NCBI GenBank assembly: GCA_937136025.1
Contig: CAKZOC010000135.1
Coordinates: forward strand, 1-42,829
Direction: 5' to 3'
DNA: 42,829 nt
Source of the DNA: an uncultured Bacteroidota bacterium
GTDB lineage: Bacteria > Bacteroidota > Bacteroidia > Flavobacteriales > Flavobacteriaceae
Shown here: positions 9,532 through 16,744 of the stretch, piece by piece
Layout: every line of letters begins with the position of its first letter
Numbering within the stretch: position 1 is the first letter of the stretch
The notes under the pieces: model-generated
The model's input: the letters and a program-made list of their open reading frames with translations, nothing else
What the model was told of the DNA's origin: nothing
Databases searched by the model: none
Position numbers and translations under genes: made by a program

Positions 9532-10647
9532 TTAAAGTGCGTCAATCACACGGGCCAGGCGGTCGGTGATATCTTGAATTTCACCTACTCCGTTTATGCT
9601 GTGGAACTTACCCTGTTGCTGATAAAACGACTTGAGAGGGGCCGTCTTTTGGTTGTATTCCTCAAAACGATTGCGGATTTTATCCTCGTCCTGATCGTCG
9701 GACCGTCCGCTCACCTTCCCTCTTTCCAGAAGTCGTCCAATGAGAATTTCATCATCCGCTTCCAGAGCTATAGTCCCGTCGATCTGCATGCCCCGCGATT
9801 CCAGAAACCGATCCAGGGCTTCAGCCTGGGCGGTAGTCCGCGGGAAACCATCAAAAATAAACCCGGGTGCGTTGCTGGCCTTTTCCACTTCGTCCTGCAG
9901 CATTTGAATGGTCACCTCATCGGGGACCAAATCTCCCCCGTCTATGTAAGACTTGGCGAGCTTGCCCAGAGGGGTGCCATTTTTAATATTGTAGCGGAAC
10001 ACGTCTCCGGTTGAGATGTGAACAAGTCCGTATTTTTCCTTTAAGAACGCGGCCTGCGTCCCCTTTCCAGCTCCTGGCTTTCCAAATAAAACCAAATTAA
10101 TCATAAGTGGTTGATTTATATGATAGACATCTCTCAGGTTTCGGCCCTGCTCTTTAAAATCCAACCCGTAACCCACGATAAAGGTGTCGGGGATTTCCAT
10201 CCCGAAATAGTCGATCTGATATTCTCCGTTATATACTTCAGACTTGTAAAACAGGGTGGCAATTCGGAAATCCTTGACATTTTTATTTGAAAACATATGC
10301 CCGAGTTCCTGCAGGGTGCGCCCCGTGTCCACGATGTCCTCCAAAATAATCACATGCCTGCCTTCCACATGGTCGGGAAGGTCGAGGAGGGTTTCCACAA
10401 TTCCTGTGGAGGTCAGCCCCCTGTAAGAGCTGAGCTTCACAAAAGTTACCTCGCAGGGATACGGATAGCATTTCAGGAAATCAGAAACGAACATAAAAGC
10501 ACCGTTGAGTACTCCAACGAAAACGGGCACTTCATCTTTGTAATCCCTGGCTATCTCATCCGCTATCTTCTGAACGGCCTGAAGAACTTCCGCTTCAGGC
10601 AAAAAGCGCTGAAAGCGCTTCCCTAAAAGGCTTACCGATCGTTCCAT
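9532..10647 (-). CDS. adk: Hypoxanthine phosphoribosyltransferase-adenylate kinase fusion
   Basis: One 371-residue polypeptide with two complete enzymes. Residues about 1-178 form a hypoxanthine phosphoribosyltransferase with the PRPP loop VIILEDIVDTG (99-109) and the C-terminal GYGLDFKEQGRNLRDVY. From about residue 182 (MINLVLFG) a full adenylate kinase follows: P-loop GKPGAGKGT (189-197), STGDVFRYN, GFPRTTAQAEAL, and a short LID (RGKVSGRSDDQ) without zinc cysteines. The first makes IMP/GMP from bases, the second equilibrates AMP, ADP and ATP. The ATG of the kinase domain (10104) is preserved and could in principle serve as an internal start. The track start is GTG (10653); I prefer ATG 10647. 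Similar fusions are, to my knowledge, common in Flavobacteriia. Confidence 0.93.
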   Translation of the reverse strand: MERSVSLLGKRFQRFLPEAEVLQAVQKIADEIARDYKDEVPVFVGVLNGAFMFVSDFLKCYPYPCEVTFVKLSSYRGLTSTGIVETLLDLPDHVEGRHVIILEDIVDTGRTLQELGHMFSNKNVKDFRIATLFYKSEVYNGEYQIDYFGMEIPDTFIVGYGLDFKEQGRNLRDVYHINQPLMINLVLFGKPGAGKGTQAAFLKEKYGLVHISTGDVFRYNIKNGTPLGKLAKSYIDGGDLVPDEVTIQMLQDEVEKASNAPGFIFDGFPRTTAQAEALDRFLESRGMQIDGTIALEADDEILIGRLLERGKVSGRSDDQDEDKIRNRFEEYNQKTAPLKSFYQQQGKFHSINGVGEIQDITDRLARVIDAL

Positions 10648-10661
10648 AGTCACTTGAAGTG

Positions 10662-10669
10662 CGAAGATA
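10662..10669 (-). promoter_or_regulatory. Candidate -7 element for hpt-adk/obgE
   Basis: On the minus strand the sequence TATCTTCG lies 15 bases before the chosen ATG. It matches the Bacteroidota -7 consensus TAnnTTTG with one mismatch. No TTTG -33 box is visible at the usual distance, so support is modest. Confidence 0.3.
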
Positions 10670-10722
10670 GTGTTTTGATTTTTCTTTTTTGTCGAGGGCC
10701 TGTGCTTTCTGAGATTTAGCCG

Positions 10723-10730
10723 TATTTTTG
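10723..10730 (+). promoter_or_regulatory. Candidate Bacteroidota promoter (-7 box) for purKE
   Basis: TATTTTTG fits the -7 consensus TAnnTTTG exactly. A transcript starting about 7 bases later would have a leader of roughly 36 bases before the purK ATG. No good TTTG -33 box sits 19-21 bases upstream. Confidence 0.45.
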
Positions 10731-10772
10731 CCCAAAGCCACTCTCTGAGGGTGTATAAAGGCGTACTGAACT

Positions 10773-11939
10773 ATGGACTTTTTTTCTTCAAATTTTACCC
10801 TTGGAATACTCGGTGGTGGACAGCTGGGGAAAATGTTACTCTACGAAACCCGGAAATGGGACCTGCAAACCCGGGTGCTCGACCCTTCTGCTGAAGCCCC
10901 TGCCCGGATCGCCTCCAATGTCTTTGTCCAGGGAGATCTTATGGATTATCAGACGGTGGTGGATTTTGGAAAAGGACTCGACCTGCTGACCATTGAAATT
11001 GAAAACGTCAATGTTTCTGCTCTTGAAGCCCTGGAGAAAGATGGCGTTACCGTTTATCCCTCCTCAGAAACCCTCAAGATCATCCAGAATAAAGCCCGGC
11101 AAAAATTGTTCTACAGGGACGCCGGGATACCCACGGCTCCATTCAGTCGCTTTGCATACACCAACGAGATTCTGGATAGTATCGAAAACGGCGGTATTTC
11201 ATTTCCTTTCGTTTGGAAAAGCGCCCGGTTTGGCTATGACGGGCAGGGGGTGAAAATTGTACGCACCAAAGAAGACCTGGCCACTCTGGACAATGTGGAG
11301 TGTATTGCCGAGGAACTGATTCCTTTTAAAAATGAACTCGCCGTAATCGTTGCCAGAAATACCGGGGGACAGACGATAACCTACCCCGTAGTCGAAATGG
11401 AATTCCATCCTGAGGCCAATCAGGTAGAATACGTACTCTGCCCCGCCCGAATCCCGGAAGAAGTGCAGCTTCGCGCGCGAGAAGTGGCACTTAAAGTCTC
11501 CGAACAACTCGGCCATGTGGGTTTACTGGCCGTAGAGCTCTTCCAGACGAAAGAGGATGCCATTTTGGTGAATGAAGTCGCCCCAAGACCCCATAACAGT
11601 GGACACTACAGTATTGAAGGGAGCTACACAAACCAGTTCGAACAACACCTCAGAGCCATTCTGGGACTGCCCCTGGGCAAAACGGACAGTAAGGTTTCTG
11701 CGGTAATGGTCAATCTGGTGGGATCTGAGGGATATGAAGGGCAGGTGCACTATCAGGGACTGGAAAAAATCCTGGAACTCCCGGGAGTAACTCCCCATAT
11801 TTACGGCAAAAGGCTCACGCGACCCTTTCGCAAAATGGGGCATGTAACTATAGTCGATCCCAGTATTGACAAGGCCCGGGAACGCGCCCGGGAGGTGAAA
11901 GAAAATATTCAAGTTGTTTCAAAGCAAAAAGTATTATGA
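10773..11939 (+). CDS. purK: 5-(carboxyamino)imidazole ribonucleotide synthase
   Basis: PurK carboxylates AIR to N5-CAIR using ATP and bicarbonate in de novo purine synthesis. The 388-residue product has the N-terminal GILGGGQLGKML motif (residues 11-22), an ATP-grasp core with FPFVWKSARFGYDGQGV and a C-terminal EVAPRPHNSGHYSIEG signature, in which the metal-binding residues sit. The length is standard. The stop overlaps the purE start by four bases (ATGA), showing translational coupling with the next enzyme of the pathway. Confidence 0.96.
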   Translation: MDFFSSNFTLGILGGGQLGKMLLYETRKWDLQTRVLDPSAEAPARIASNVFVQGDLMDYQTVVDFGKGLDLLTIEIENVNVSALEALEKDGVTVYPSSETLKIIQNKARQKLFYRDAGIPTAPFSRFAYTNEILDSIENGGISFPFVWKSARFGYDGQGVKIVRTKEDLATLDNVECIAEELIPFKNELAVIVARNTGGQTITYPVVEMEFHPEANQVEYVLCPARIPEEVQLRAREVALKVSEQLGHVGLLAVELFQTKEDAILVNEVAPRPHNSGHYSIEGSYTNQFEQHLRAILGLPLGKTDSKVSAVMVNLVGSEGYEGQVHYQGLEKILELPGVTPHIYGKRLTRPFRKMGHVTIVDPSIDKARERAREVKENIQVVSKQKVL

Positions 11940-12433
11940 ACAAAGTAGCCGTCGTTATGGGGAGTACCAGTGACCTCCCCGTCATGCAGGAAGCCATTGA
12001 CATCCTGAAGTCTTTTAATATCGAAACCGTTGTCGACATTGTCTCCGCCCACCGGACACCAGACAAGCTGGCCGAATTTGGAAAATCCGCCCATCTCAAA
12101 GGTTTTGCAGTCATTATCGCAGGAGCGGGTGGTGCAGCTCACCTTCCCGGGATGCTGGCGGCCTACTCTCCCCTACCCGTTATTGGAGTGCCCGTAAAAA
12201 GCAGCAACTCTATAGACGGGTGGGACTCGGTCCTTTCCATTCTCCAAATGCCCGGAGGAGTTCCCGTGGCCACCGTAGCCCTCAATGGTGCTAAAAATGC
12301 GGGTATTCTGGCTGCACAAATCTTAGGTTGTCATCAGAAAGAGGTTTTAGCCAGGGTTCAGGAATATAAAAACAACTTAAAGGACAAAGTGACCCAGGGG
12401 GGCAAAGAGGTACAAGCCCGCTTCAATACCTGA
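11936..12433 (+). CDS. purE: 5-(carboxyamino)imidazole ribonucleotide mutase
   Basis: PurE class I converts N5-CAIR, the PurK product, to CAIR. The 165-residue protein shows GSTSDLPVM (residues 9-17), SAHRTPDKL and AGAGGAAHLPGM, the three active-site segments of the family, plus the GVPVKSSNSIDGWDSVLSI region. ATGA overlap with purK. A short AGCCC/GGGCT hairpin (12435-12448) follows the stop but has no T-tract, so it is not a clear terminator. Confidence 0.97.
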   Translation: MNKVAVVMGSTSDLPVMQEAIDILKSFNIETVVDIVSAHRTPDKLAEFGKSAHLKGFAVIIAGAGGAAHLPGMLAAYSPLPVIGVPVKSSNSIDGWDSVLSILQMPGGVPVATVALNGAKNAGILAAQILGCHQKEVLARVQEYKNNLKDKVTQGGKEVQARFNT

Positions 12434-12497
12434 AAGCCCACCCGGGCTATCCGAATTCACCTAATTCTAAAAAACGCTATCAAAATCCTTCTCAACC

Positions 12498-14528
12498 ATG
12501 CGCAATCCGCTCTTGGAACCCTTTGATCTGGCCCCCTTTTCGAAACTCAAAACAGCACATTTTAAACCTGCCTTTGAAGCCGCCCTGGATAAGGCGAGGG
12601 TAGAAATCGATACGATTACGAGCAATCCCGAGCCCCCTAACTTTGAAAATACCATTGCCGCTTTGGACTATGCAGGCTATGAATTAGAAAGGATCGCCAG
12701 TATCTTTTTCAATCTGAATTCGGCCGAAACCAATTCAGAAATCCAGAATCTCGCCCAGGAAATTTCCCCTATGCTGGCTGCCTTTGCCAATGACATTACC
12801 CTTAATGAAGCCCTTTTTAAAAGGGTGCAAAGAGTTTATGAAACTACGGACAATACCGGGCTCAGCGAGGAGGAGCACATGTTGCTCACCAAAAAGTACC
12901 GCAACTTTCAGCGCAATGGCGCCCTTTTATCGGATTCCGCCAAAGAAGAGCTGCGCGCGATCGATAAATCGCTTTCAAAACTCAAACTGACCTTTGGGGA
13001 ACACGTCCTGGCAGAAACCCAAAAATTCAAACTCCACCTTACCGATCCGGCAGATCTTTCGGGGCTCCCGGAGTCCGCCCGGGAAGGAGCCCGATCGCTG
13101 GCGGAGGCTGAAGGTTTAGAAGGATGGCTTTTTACACTGGATTATCCGAGCTACCTGCCCTTTATGAAATATTCCACCCGGCGGGAATTGCGAAAGAAAA
13201 TGGCCATCGCCTTTGGCAGTCGCGCCTTCCATAAAGATACCCTGGATAACCGGGAAGTCCTTAAAGAGATTGCCTCTCTGAGATTCCAGCGCGCCCGCTT
13301 ACTCGGATATGCGAATCACGCTGAATTCGTACTGGAAGAACGCATGGCTAAAACGCCGCAAGCCGTACAGGTCTTTTTGCAGGACCTCCCCGAAAAAGCC
13401 CTTCCTGCAGCGCGGCGGGAAATGGAGGAATTAAAGGATTACGCCCTGAATACCGATGGGGTTACCACCTTTGAAAAGTGGGATAGCAGCTTTTATTCTG
13501 AAAAGCTCAAAAAGGAAACTTTTGATCTGGAGGAGTCGGAGCTCAAACCGTATTTTGAACTCAATAGCGTGCTGGAGGGAATGTTCCGGATCGCAGGAGA
13601 TTTGTTCGGGCTTCATTTTGAAAAGGATCCGTCTATAGAGACTTATCACGAGGAAGTCATTGGGTTCAGGGTTCGCGATGTGGCGGATAACTTTACGGCC
13701 ATTTTCTATGCCGATTTCCATCCGAGGCCGGGCAAGAGGGCCGGTGCCTGGATGACCTCGTACAAACCTCAATTTCGAAGGGAAGGTAAAAACGAAAGGC
13801 CCCATATTTCCATTGTCTGTAATTTTACGCGACCCACTCAAAACACGCCATCACTGCTTACTTTCAATGAAGTAACCACCTTGTTTCACGAGTTCGGACA
13901 CGCCTTGCACGGCATGCTCGCAGACAGCACCTATCCCAGTCTGTCAGGCACTTCGGTATACTGGGATTTTGTGGAGCTCCCCAGTCAGATGATGGAAAAC
14001 TGGTGTTATGAACCCGAGGCTCTGGCTCTTTTTGCCAAACACTACCAAACCGGCGAAGTGATTCCCGAAAAACTCGTAGAGCGCATCCGGGCGAGTGCTA
14101 ATTTTCTGGAAGGGATCGCTACAGTTCGTCAACTGAGTTTCGGGATGCTCGATATGGCCTGGCACAGTGGGGACCCCGCAGCCGTAAGCGATGTAAAAGC
14201 TTTCGAAACAGAGGCTTTCGGAGAAACCCGGCTCCTGCCCGAGCACCCCCAGACCTGCATGAGCACCTCTTTTTCCCATATTTTTCAGGGTGGATATTCC
14301 GCGGGCTACTACAGCTACAAATGGGCCGAAGTGCTGGATGCCGATGCGTTTTCGTATTTCCGGGAAAAAGGGATTTTCAACCGGGAAGTGGCGGATAAGT
14401 TTAAGGAGTATATCCTGTCCAAAGGAGGCACGGAGGACCCCATGGATTTATACATTAAATTCAGGGGGCGTAAACCCGATCCACAAGCCCTGCTGGAACG
14501 GGCCGGTCTGGCCGATACCAAATCGTGA
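12498..14528 (+). CDS. M3-family zinc oligopeptidase (dipeptidyl carboxypeptidase/oligopeptidase A type)
   Basis: A 676-residue cytosolic metallopeptidase without a signal peptide. The zinc motif HEFGHALHG is at residues 464-472 (His464, Glu465, His468), the third ligand Glu lies about 29 residues later in VELPSQMMENW, and the substrate-binding segment FSHIFQGGYSAGYYSYKWAEVLDAD is intact near the C-terminus. It degrades short peptides. Which member it is, Dcp-like or PrlC-like, cannot be fixed from sequence alone; the start MRNPLLEPFDLAPFSKLKTAHFKPAF is common to both. It follows purE by 64 bases and converges with the rhodanese gene. Confidence 0.92.
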   Translation: MRNPLLEPFDLAPFSKLKTAHFKPAFEAALDKARVEIDTITSNPEPPNFENTIAALDYAGYELERIASIFFNLNSAETNSEIQNLAQEISPMLAAFANDITLNEALFKRVQRVYETTDNTGLSEEEHMLLTKKYRNFQRNGALLSDSAKEELRAIDKSLSKLKLTFGEHVLAETQKFKLHLTDPADLSGLPESAREGARSLAEAEGLEGWLFTLDYPSYLPFMKYSTRRELRKKMAIAFGSRAFHKDTLDNREVLKEIASLRFQRARLLGYANHAEFVLEERMAKTPQAVQVFLQDLPEKALPAARREMEELKDYALNTDGVTTFEKWDSSFYSEKLKKETFDLEESELKPYFELNSVLEGMFRIAGDLFGLHFEKDPSIETYHEEVIGFRVRDVADNFTAIFYADFHPRPGKRAGAWMTSYKPQFRREGKNERPHISIVCNFTRPTQNTPSLLTFNEVTTLFHEFGHALHGMLADSTYPSLSGTSVYWDFVELPSQMMENWCYEPEALALFAKHYQTGEVIPEKLVERIRASANFLEGIATVRQLSFGMLDMAWHSGDPAAVSDVKAFETEAFGETRLLPEHPQTCMSTSFSHIFQGGYSAGYYSYKWAEVLDADAFSYFREKGIFNREVADKFKEYILSKGGTEDPMDLYIKFRGRKPDPQALLERAGLADTKS

Positions 14529-14557
14529 ACGGTGCTGGAAGAACCGGCCCTGAAACG

Positions 14558-14914
14558 TTATTCCTGCTCAGCAGTCAGGGCATCCCAACCCCCGGTAAGG
14601 TCTACCACCCGGTAACCCAGTGAATCCAGTACATGAGCTGCCATAGCGCTGCGGCCACCTTTTTTGCAATAGAGGTATACCTTTCCTCCTTTGGGAATAG
14701 TATCCCAGGACGCCATAAAATCATCCGACATCCAGTCGATATTCACCGCACCTTCAAAATGTCCTTCTGCAAATTCTCCGGGGGTGCGGACATCTATCAA
14801 AAGATCTTTCGCACCAAGCGCGTCGTTTGAAAAATCGGTGATGGGCATTTGGCGTTTCTGCTCACAGGAAAAAAGAAGCAGTGCCAGTACGAAAAGGGAT
14901 AGTATTTTTTTCAC
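14558..14914 (-). CDS. Rhodanese-domain lipoprotein
   Basis: A 118-residue protein starting with a lipoprotein signal peptide (MKKILSLFVLALLLFSC, lipobox LFSC, acylated Cys17). A single rhodanese domain follows: DVRTPGEFAEGHFEGAVNIDW and the active-site loop YCKKGGRSAMAA with the catalytic Cys. It probably acts as a periplasmic sulfur-transferase or persulfide-binding protein; the partner is unknown. The start is a GTG (14914); no better in-frame start exists upstream. The gene is divergent from the sigma-factor gene, with 62 bases between the two start codons. Confidence 0.88.
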   Translation of the reverse strand: MKKILSLFVLALLLFSCEQKRQMPITDFSNDALGAKDLLIDVRTPGEFAEGHFEGAVNIDWMSDDFMASWDTIPKGGKVYLYCKKGGRSAMAAHVLDSLGYRVVDLTGGWDALTAEQE

Positions 14915-14976
14915 AACATCTGGTGTTAGAGCCCTAAAGATAAATCTATTCTTGAAAATTCCTTTACTTTACGGGT

Positions 14977-15552
14977 GTGGATTCAGAAGGCAGACAAACG
15001 ATATTAAATCCGGAAGCCTGGGTAGATCGCTACGCGGACTACCTGTATAACTACGCGATTTCCAGGGTGGGAGATGAAAATATCGCGAAGGACATTCTTC
15101 AGGATACCTTCGTCGCTGCCCTGCAGGCCTCAAAAAGTTTTAAGGGAAATGCGGCCGAAAGGACCTGGCTGGTGGCCATCCTCAAGCACAAAATCATCGA
15201 CCACTACCGGAGATCCAACAGCCAGAAGGCCAAAGCTGAGGTGCCTTTGAGTTCGGAATTTGATTTCAGTGGTGAGGGGAACCCGCTTCAAAGGCAAATT
15301 GCAGATCCGGAGAGTATCCGGGAAAATGACTCCATCGAAAATTCAGAGCTGGGTGTGGCCATTCAGAATTGCCTTTCCCAAATACCCCAAAATCACGCCA
15401 GGGCTTTTTCTTTGAAAACCATAGAGCACTGGACAACAGAAGATATTTGTAAAGAATTGAATATTTCACCGTCTAATCTGTGGGTGATGGTTCACAGAGC
15501 GCGAACCGCTCTGATGGAATGCCTCAATACACAGTGGTTTAAAAATAATTGA
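14977..15552 (+). CDS. Sigma-70 family (ECF-type) RNA polymerase sigma factor
   Basis: A 191-residue sigma factor with region 2 (YADYLYNYAISRVGDENIAKDILQDTF, then FKGNAAERTWLVAILKHKIIDHYR) and region 4 (LSQIPQNHARAFSLKTIEHWTTEDICKELNISPSNLWVMVHRAR) and a long acidic linker between them; no region 1 or 3, as in ECF factors. The start is GTG at 14977, the first in-frame start after the divergent rhodanese gene. One base separates it from the next small gene, which carries a zinc-binding motif and is the likely anti-sigma factor. The target regulon is unknown. Confidence 0.92.
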   Translation: MDSEGRQTILNPEAWVDRYADYLYNYAISRVGDENIAKDILQDTFVAALQASKSFKGNAAERTWLVAILKHKIIDHYRRSNSQKAKAEVPLSSEFDFSGEGNPLQRQIADPESIRENDSIENSELGVAIQNCLSQIPQNHARAFSLKTIEHWTTEDICKELNISPSNLWVMVHRARTALMECLNTQWFKNN

Positions 15553-15553
15553 G

Positions 15554-15793
15554 ATGATTTCATGTGACGAAGCCGCAGTAATTTGCAGCAAAACACAGTA
15601 CCGTGAAGCGGGTTTGTGGGAGGGGTTGCAACTTAGGATGCACCTGCTTATTTGTAAATCCTGTGCTTCTTTCTCCAGGAATAATAAGCAACTCTCCAAC
15701 CTCTGTGATCAGGCCGTTATTAAAACGCTCACCACAGAGGAGAAATCCAGGTTAAAAGAGCGCCTTCAATCCAGCCCTTCCAAAGATGCTTAA
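15554..15793 (+). CDS. Small zinc-binding anti-sigma factor candidate
   Basis: A 79-residue soluble protein encoded one base after the sigma factor, with no membrane segment. MISCDEAAVICSKTQYREAG and MHLLICKSCASF give a HxxxCxxC pattern (HLLICKSC) with further cysteines at residues 4 and 11, resembling the zinc-finger anti-sigma fold (ZAS, zf-HC2). Soluble ZAS proteins often sense redox or metal stress, so the pair may respond to a cytoplasmic signal; this is inferred from family and position. Its stop codon overlaps the convergent UbiA-like gene by four bases. Confidence 0.75.
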   Translation: MISCDEAAVICSKTQYREAGLWEGLQLRMHLLICKSCASFSRNNKQLSNLCDQAVIKTLTTEEKSRLKERLQSSPSKDA

Positions 15794-16608
15794 TGCTGGA
15801 ACAACAGCAGGAGTCCCAGGGCAGCCAGGGGAATCCCCTCTACCCAGAATGCCGCGTAATACCTGTGCTGCTTTTCAGTAGCAAAGGTTATGGAAAGTCC
15901 CATCAGCACGGCCACGATGATCTTCACCTCGTACTCTCCCACGGCAGGGGCATCTTTCATCCCCGTAGCCAGTGCAAATAAAACGGCGATCCCCCAGGCG
16001 ATATATCGGGTAGCCCGCAGGCCAAACCGCTGCGGTATAGATTTCATTTGGGGCGGATCAGACTTCATATCGCGAATTTCAAAGGGAAGCATCAAGAGGA
16101 AAACCCATACTACACGCTGAAAACTTTCGACCCCTGCATCCCAGCTTTTCAGATCTTCCAGACCCCAAAGGGGTGCCCAAACACTGAGAATAGTCCAAAC
16201 CAGGGCAACCAGCATCACCTTGAGTAAGCCATAACTCCTCAGGTTTACGCCACCGGGTTTCAATGGCACGGCATAAAGGGCCGTAATAAATCCGGCCATG
16301 AGAAAAAGCAACCAGACACCCGGGGGAAGTTGTATCAGAAAATAACAGCCCATCCCAAGGCTCAACGCACTCAGGACCATGACAAATCGCCGTTCCCGGG
16401 CCACTAAGCCCCAGTACTTTCCGGATTCCAGACCATATTTAATCGTGTTATACCCCGCTATGCTCCCAAAAAACAAGGCCAGGTAATACGCTGCAGATAC
16501 CTCAGAATCAAAAACGGCACTGGTAAACCCAACAAGGGCAATGAGGCATAGGGAGACGTGTATACTCGCCCTGACATACCACTGAAAAACCATCCGGAAC
16601 AGCTGCAC
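15790..16608 (-). CDS. UbiA-like prenyltransferase family membrane protein, first motif degenerate
   Basis: A 272-residue integral membrane protein with about eight hydrophobic segments. The layout resembles the UbiA superfamily: the first aspartate-rich motif (NDxxD) would fall in GSIAGYNTIKYG, where the aspartates are missing, while a later segment FEIRDMKSDPPQMKSIPQRFG fits the second motif (DxxxD). It may therefore be an inactive or divergent member, and the prenyl acceptor is unknown. The track start is GTG (16608); an ATG at 16593 (MVFQWYVR) is equally plausible. Convergent with the anti-sigma gene, and divergent from gcvP. Confidence 0.65.
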   Translation of the reverse strand: MQLFRMVFQWYVRASIHVSLCLIALVGFTSAVFDSEVSAAYYLALFFGSIAGYNTIKYGLESGKYWGLVARERRFVMVLSALSLGMGCYFLIQLPPGVWLLFLMAGFITALYAVPLKPGGVNLRSYGLLKVMLVALVWTILSVWAPLWGLEDLKSWDAGVESFQRVVWVFLLMLPFEIRDMKSDPPQMKSIPQRFGLRATRYIAWGIAVLFALATGMKDAPAVGEYEVKIIVAVLMGLSITFATEKQHRYYAAFWVEGIPLAALGLLLLFQH

Positions 16609-16707
16609 CTGACAAAGGTAGCCAAAGTGTTAATAAGCCCTTGAAATCGTTAAAAAGTTTCAGGTTTTGGTCCTGGGAAAAAAGGAAAGGAATCCGAGAA
16701 TAATAGT

Positions 16708-16715
16708 TAATTTTG
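16708..16715 (+). promoter_or_regulatory. Candidate promoter (-7 box) for gcvP
   Basis: TAATTTTG matches the Bacteroidota -7 consensus TAnnTTTG exactly and lies 30 bases before the gcvP ATG at 16745. It falls inside the 5' extension of the track ORF, which supports the shorter start. No clear -33 TTTG is visible. Confidence 0.45.
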
Positions 16716-16744
16716 TCAAGTTAAAAAGCGCAACGCACACGGCT

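Noticed and set aside
9274-10014. 246-residue plus-strand ORF
   Set aside because: It lies antisense to obgE and hpt-adk, both of which have complete motifs; no sensible protein features.
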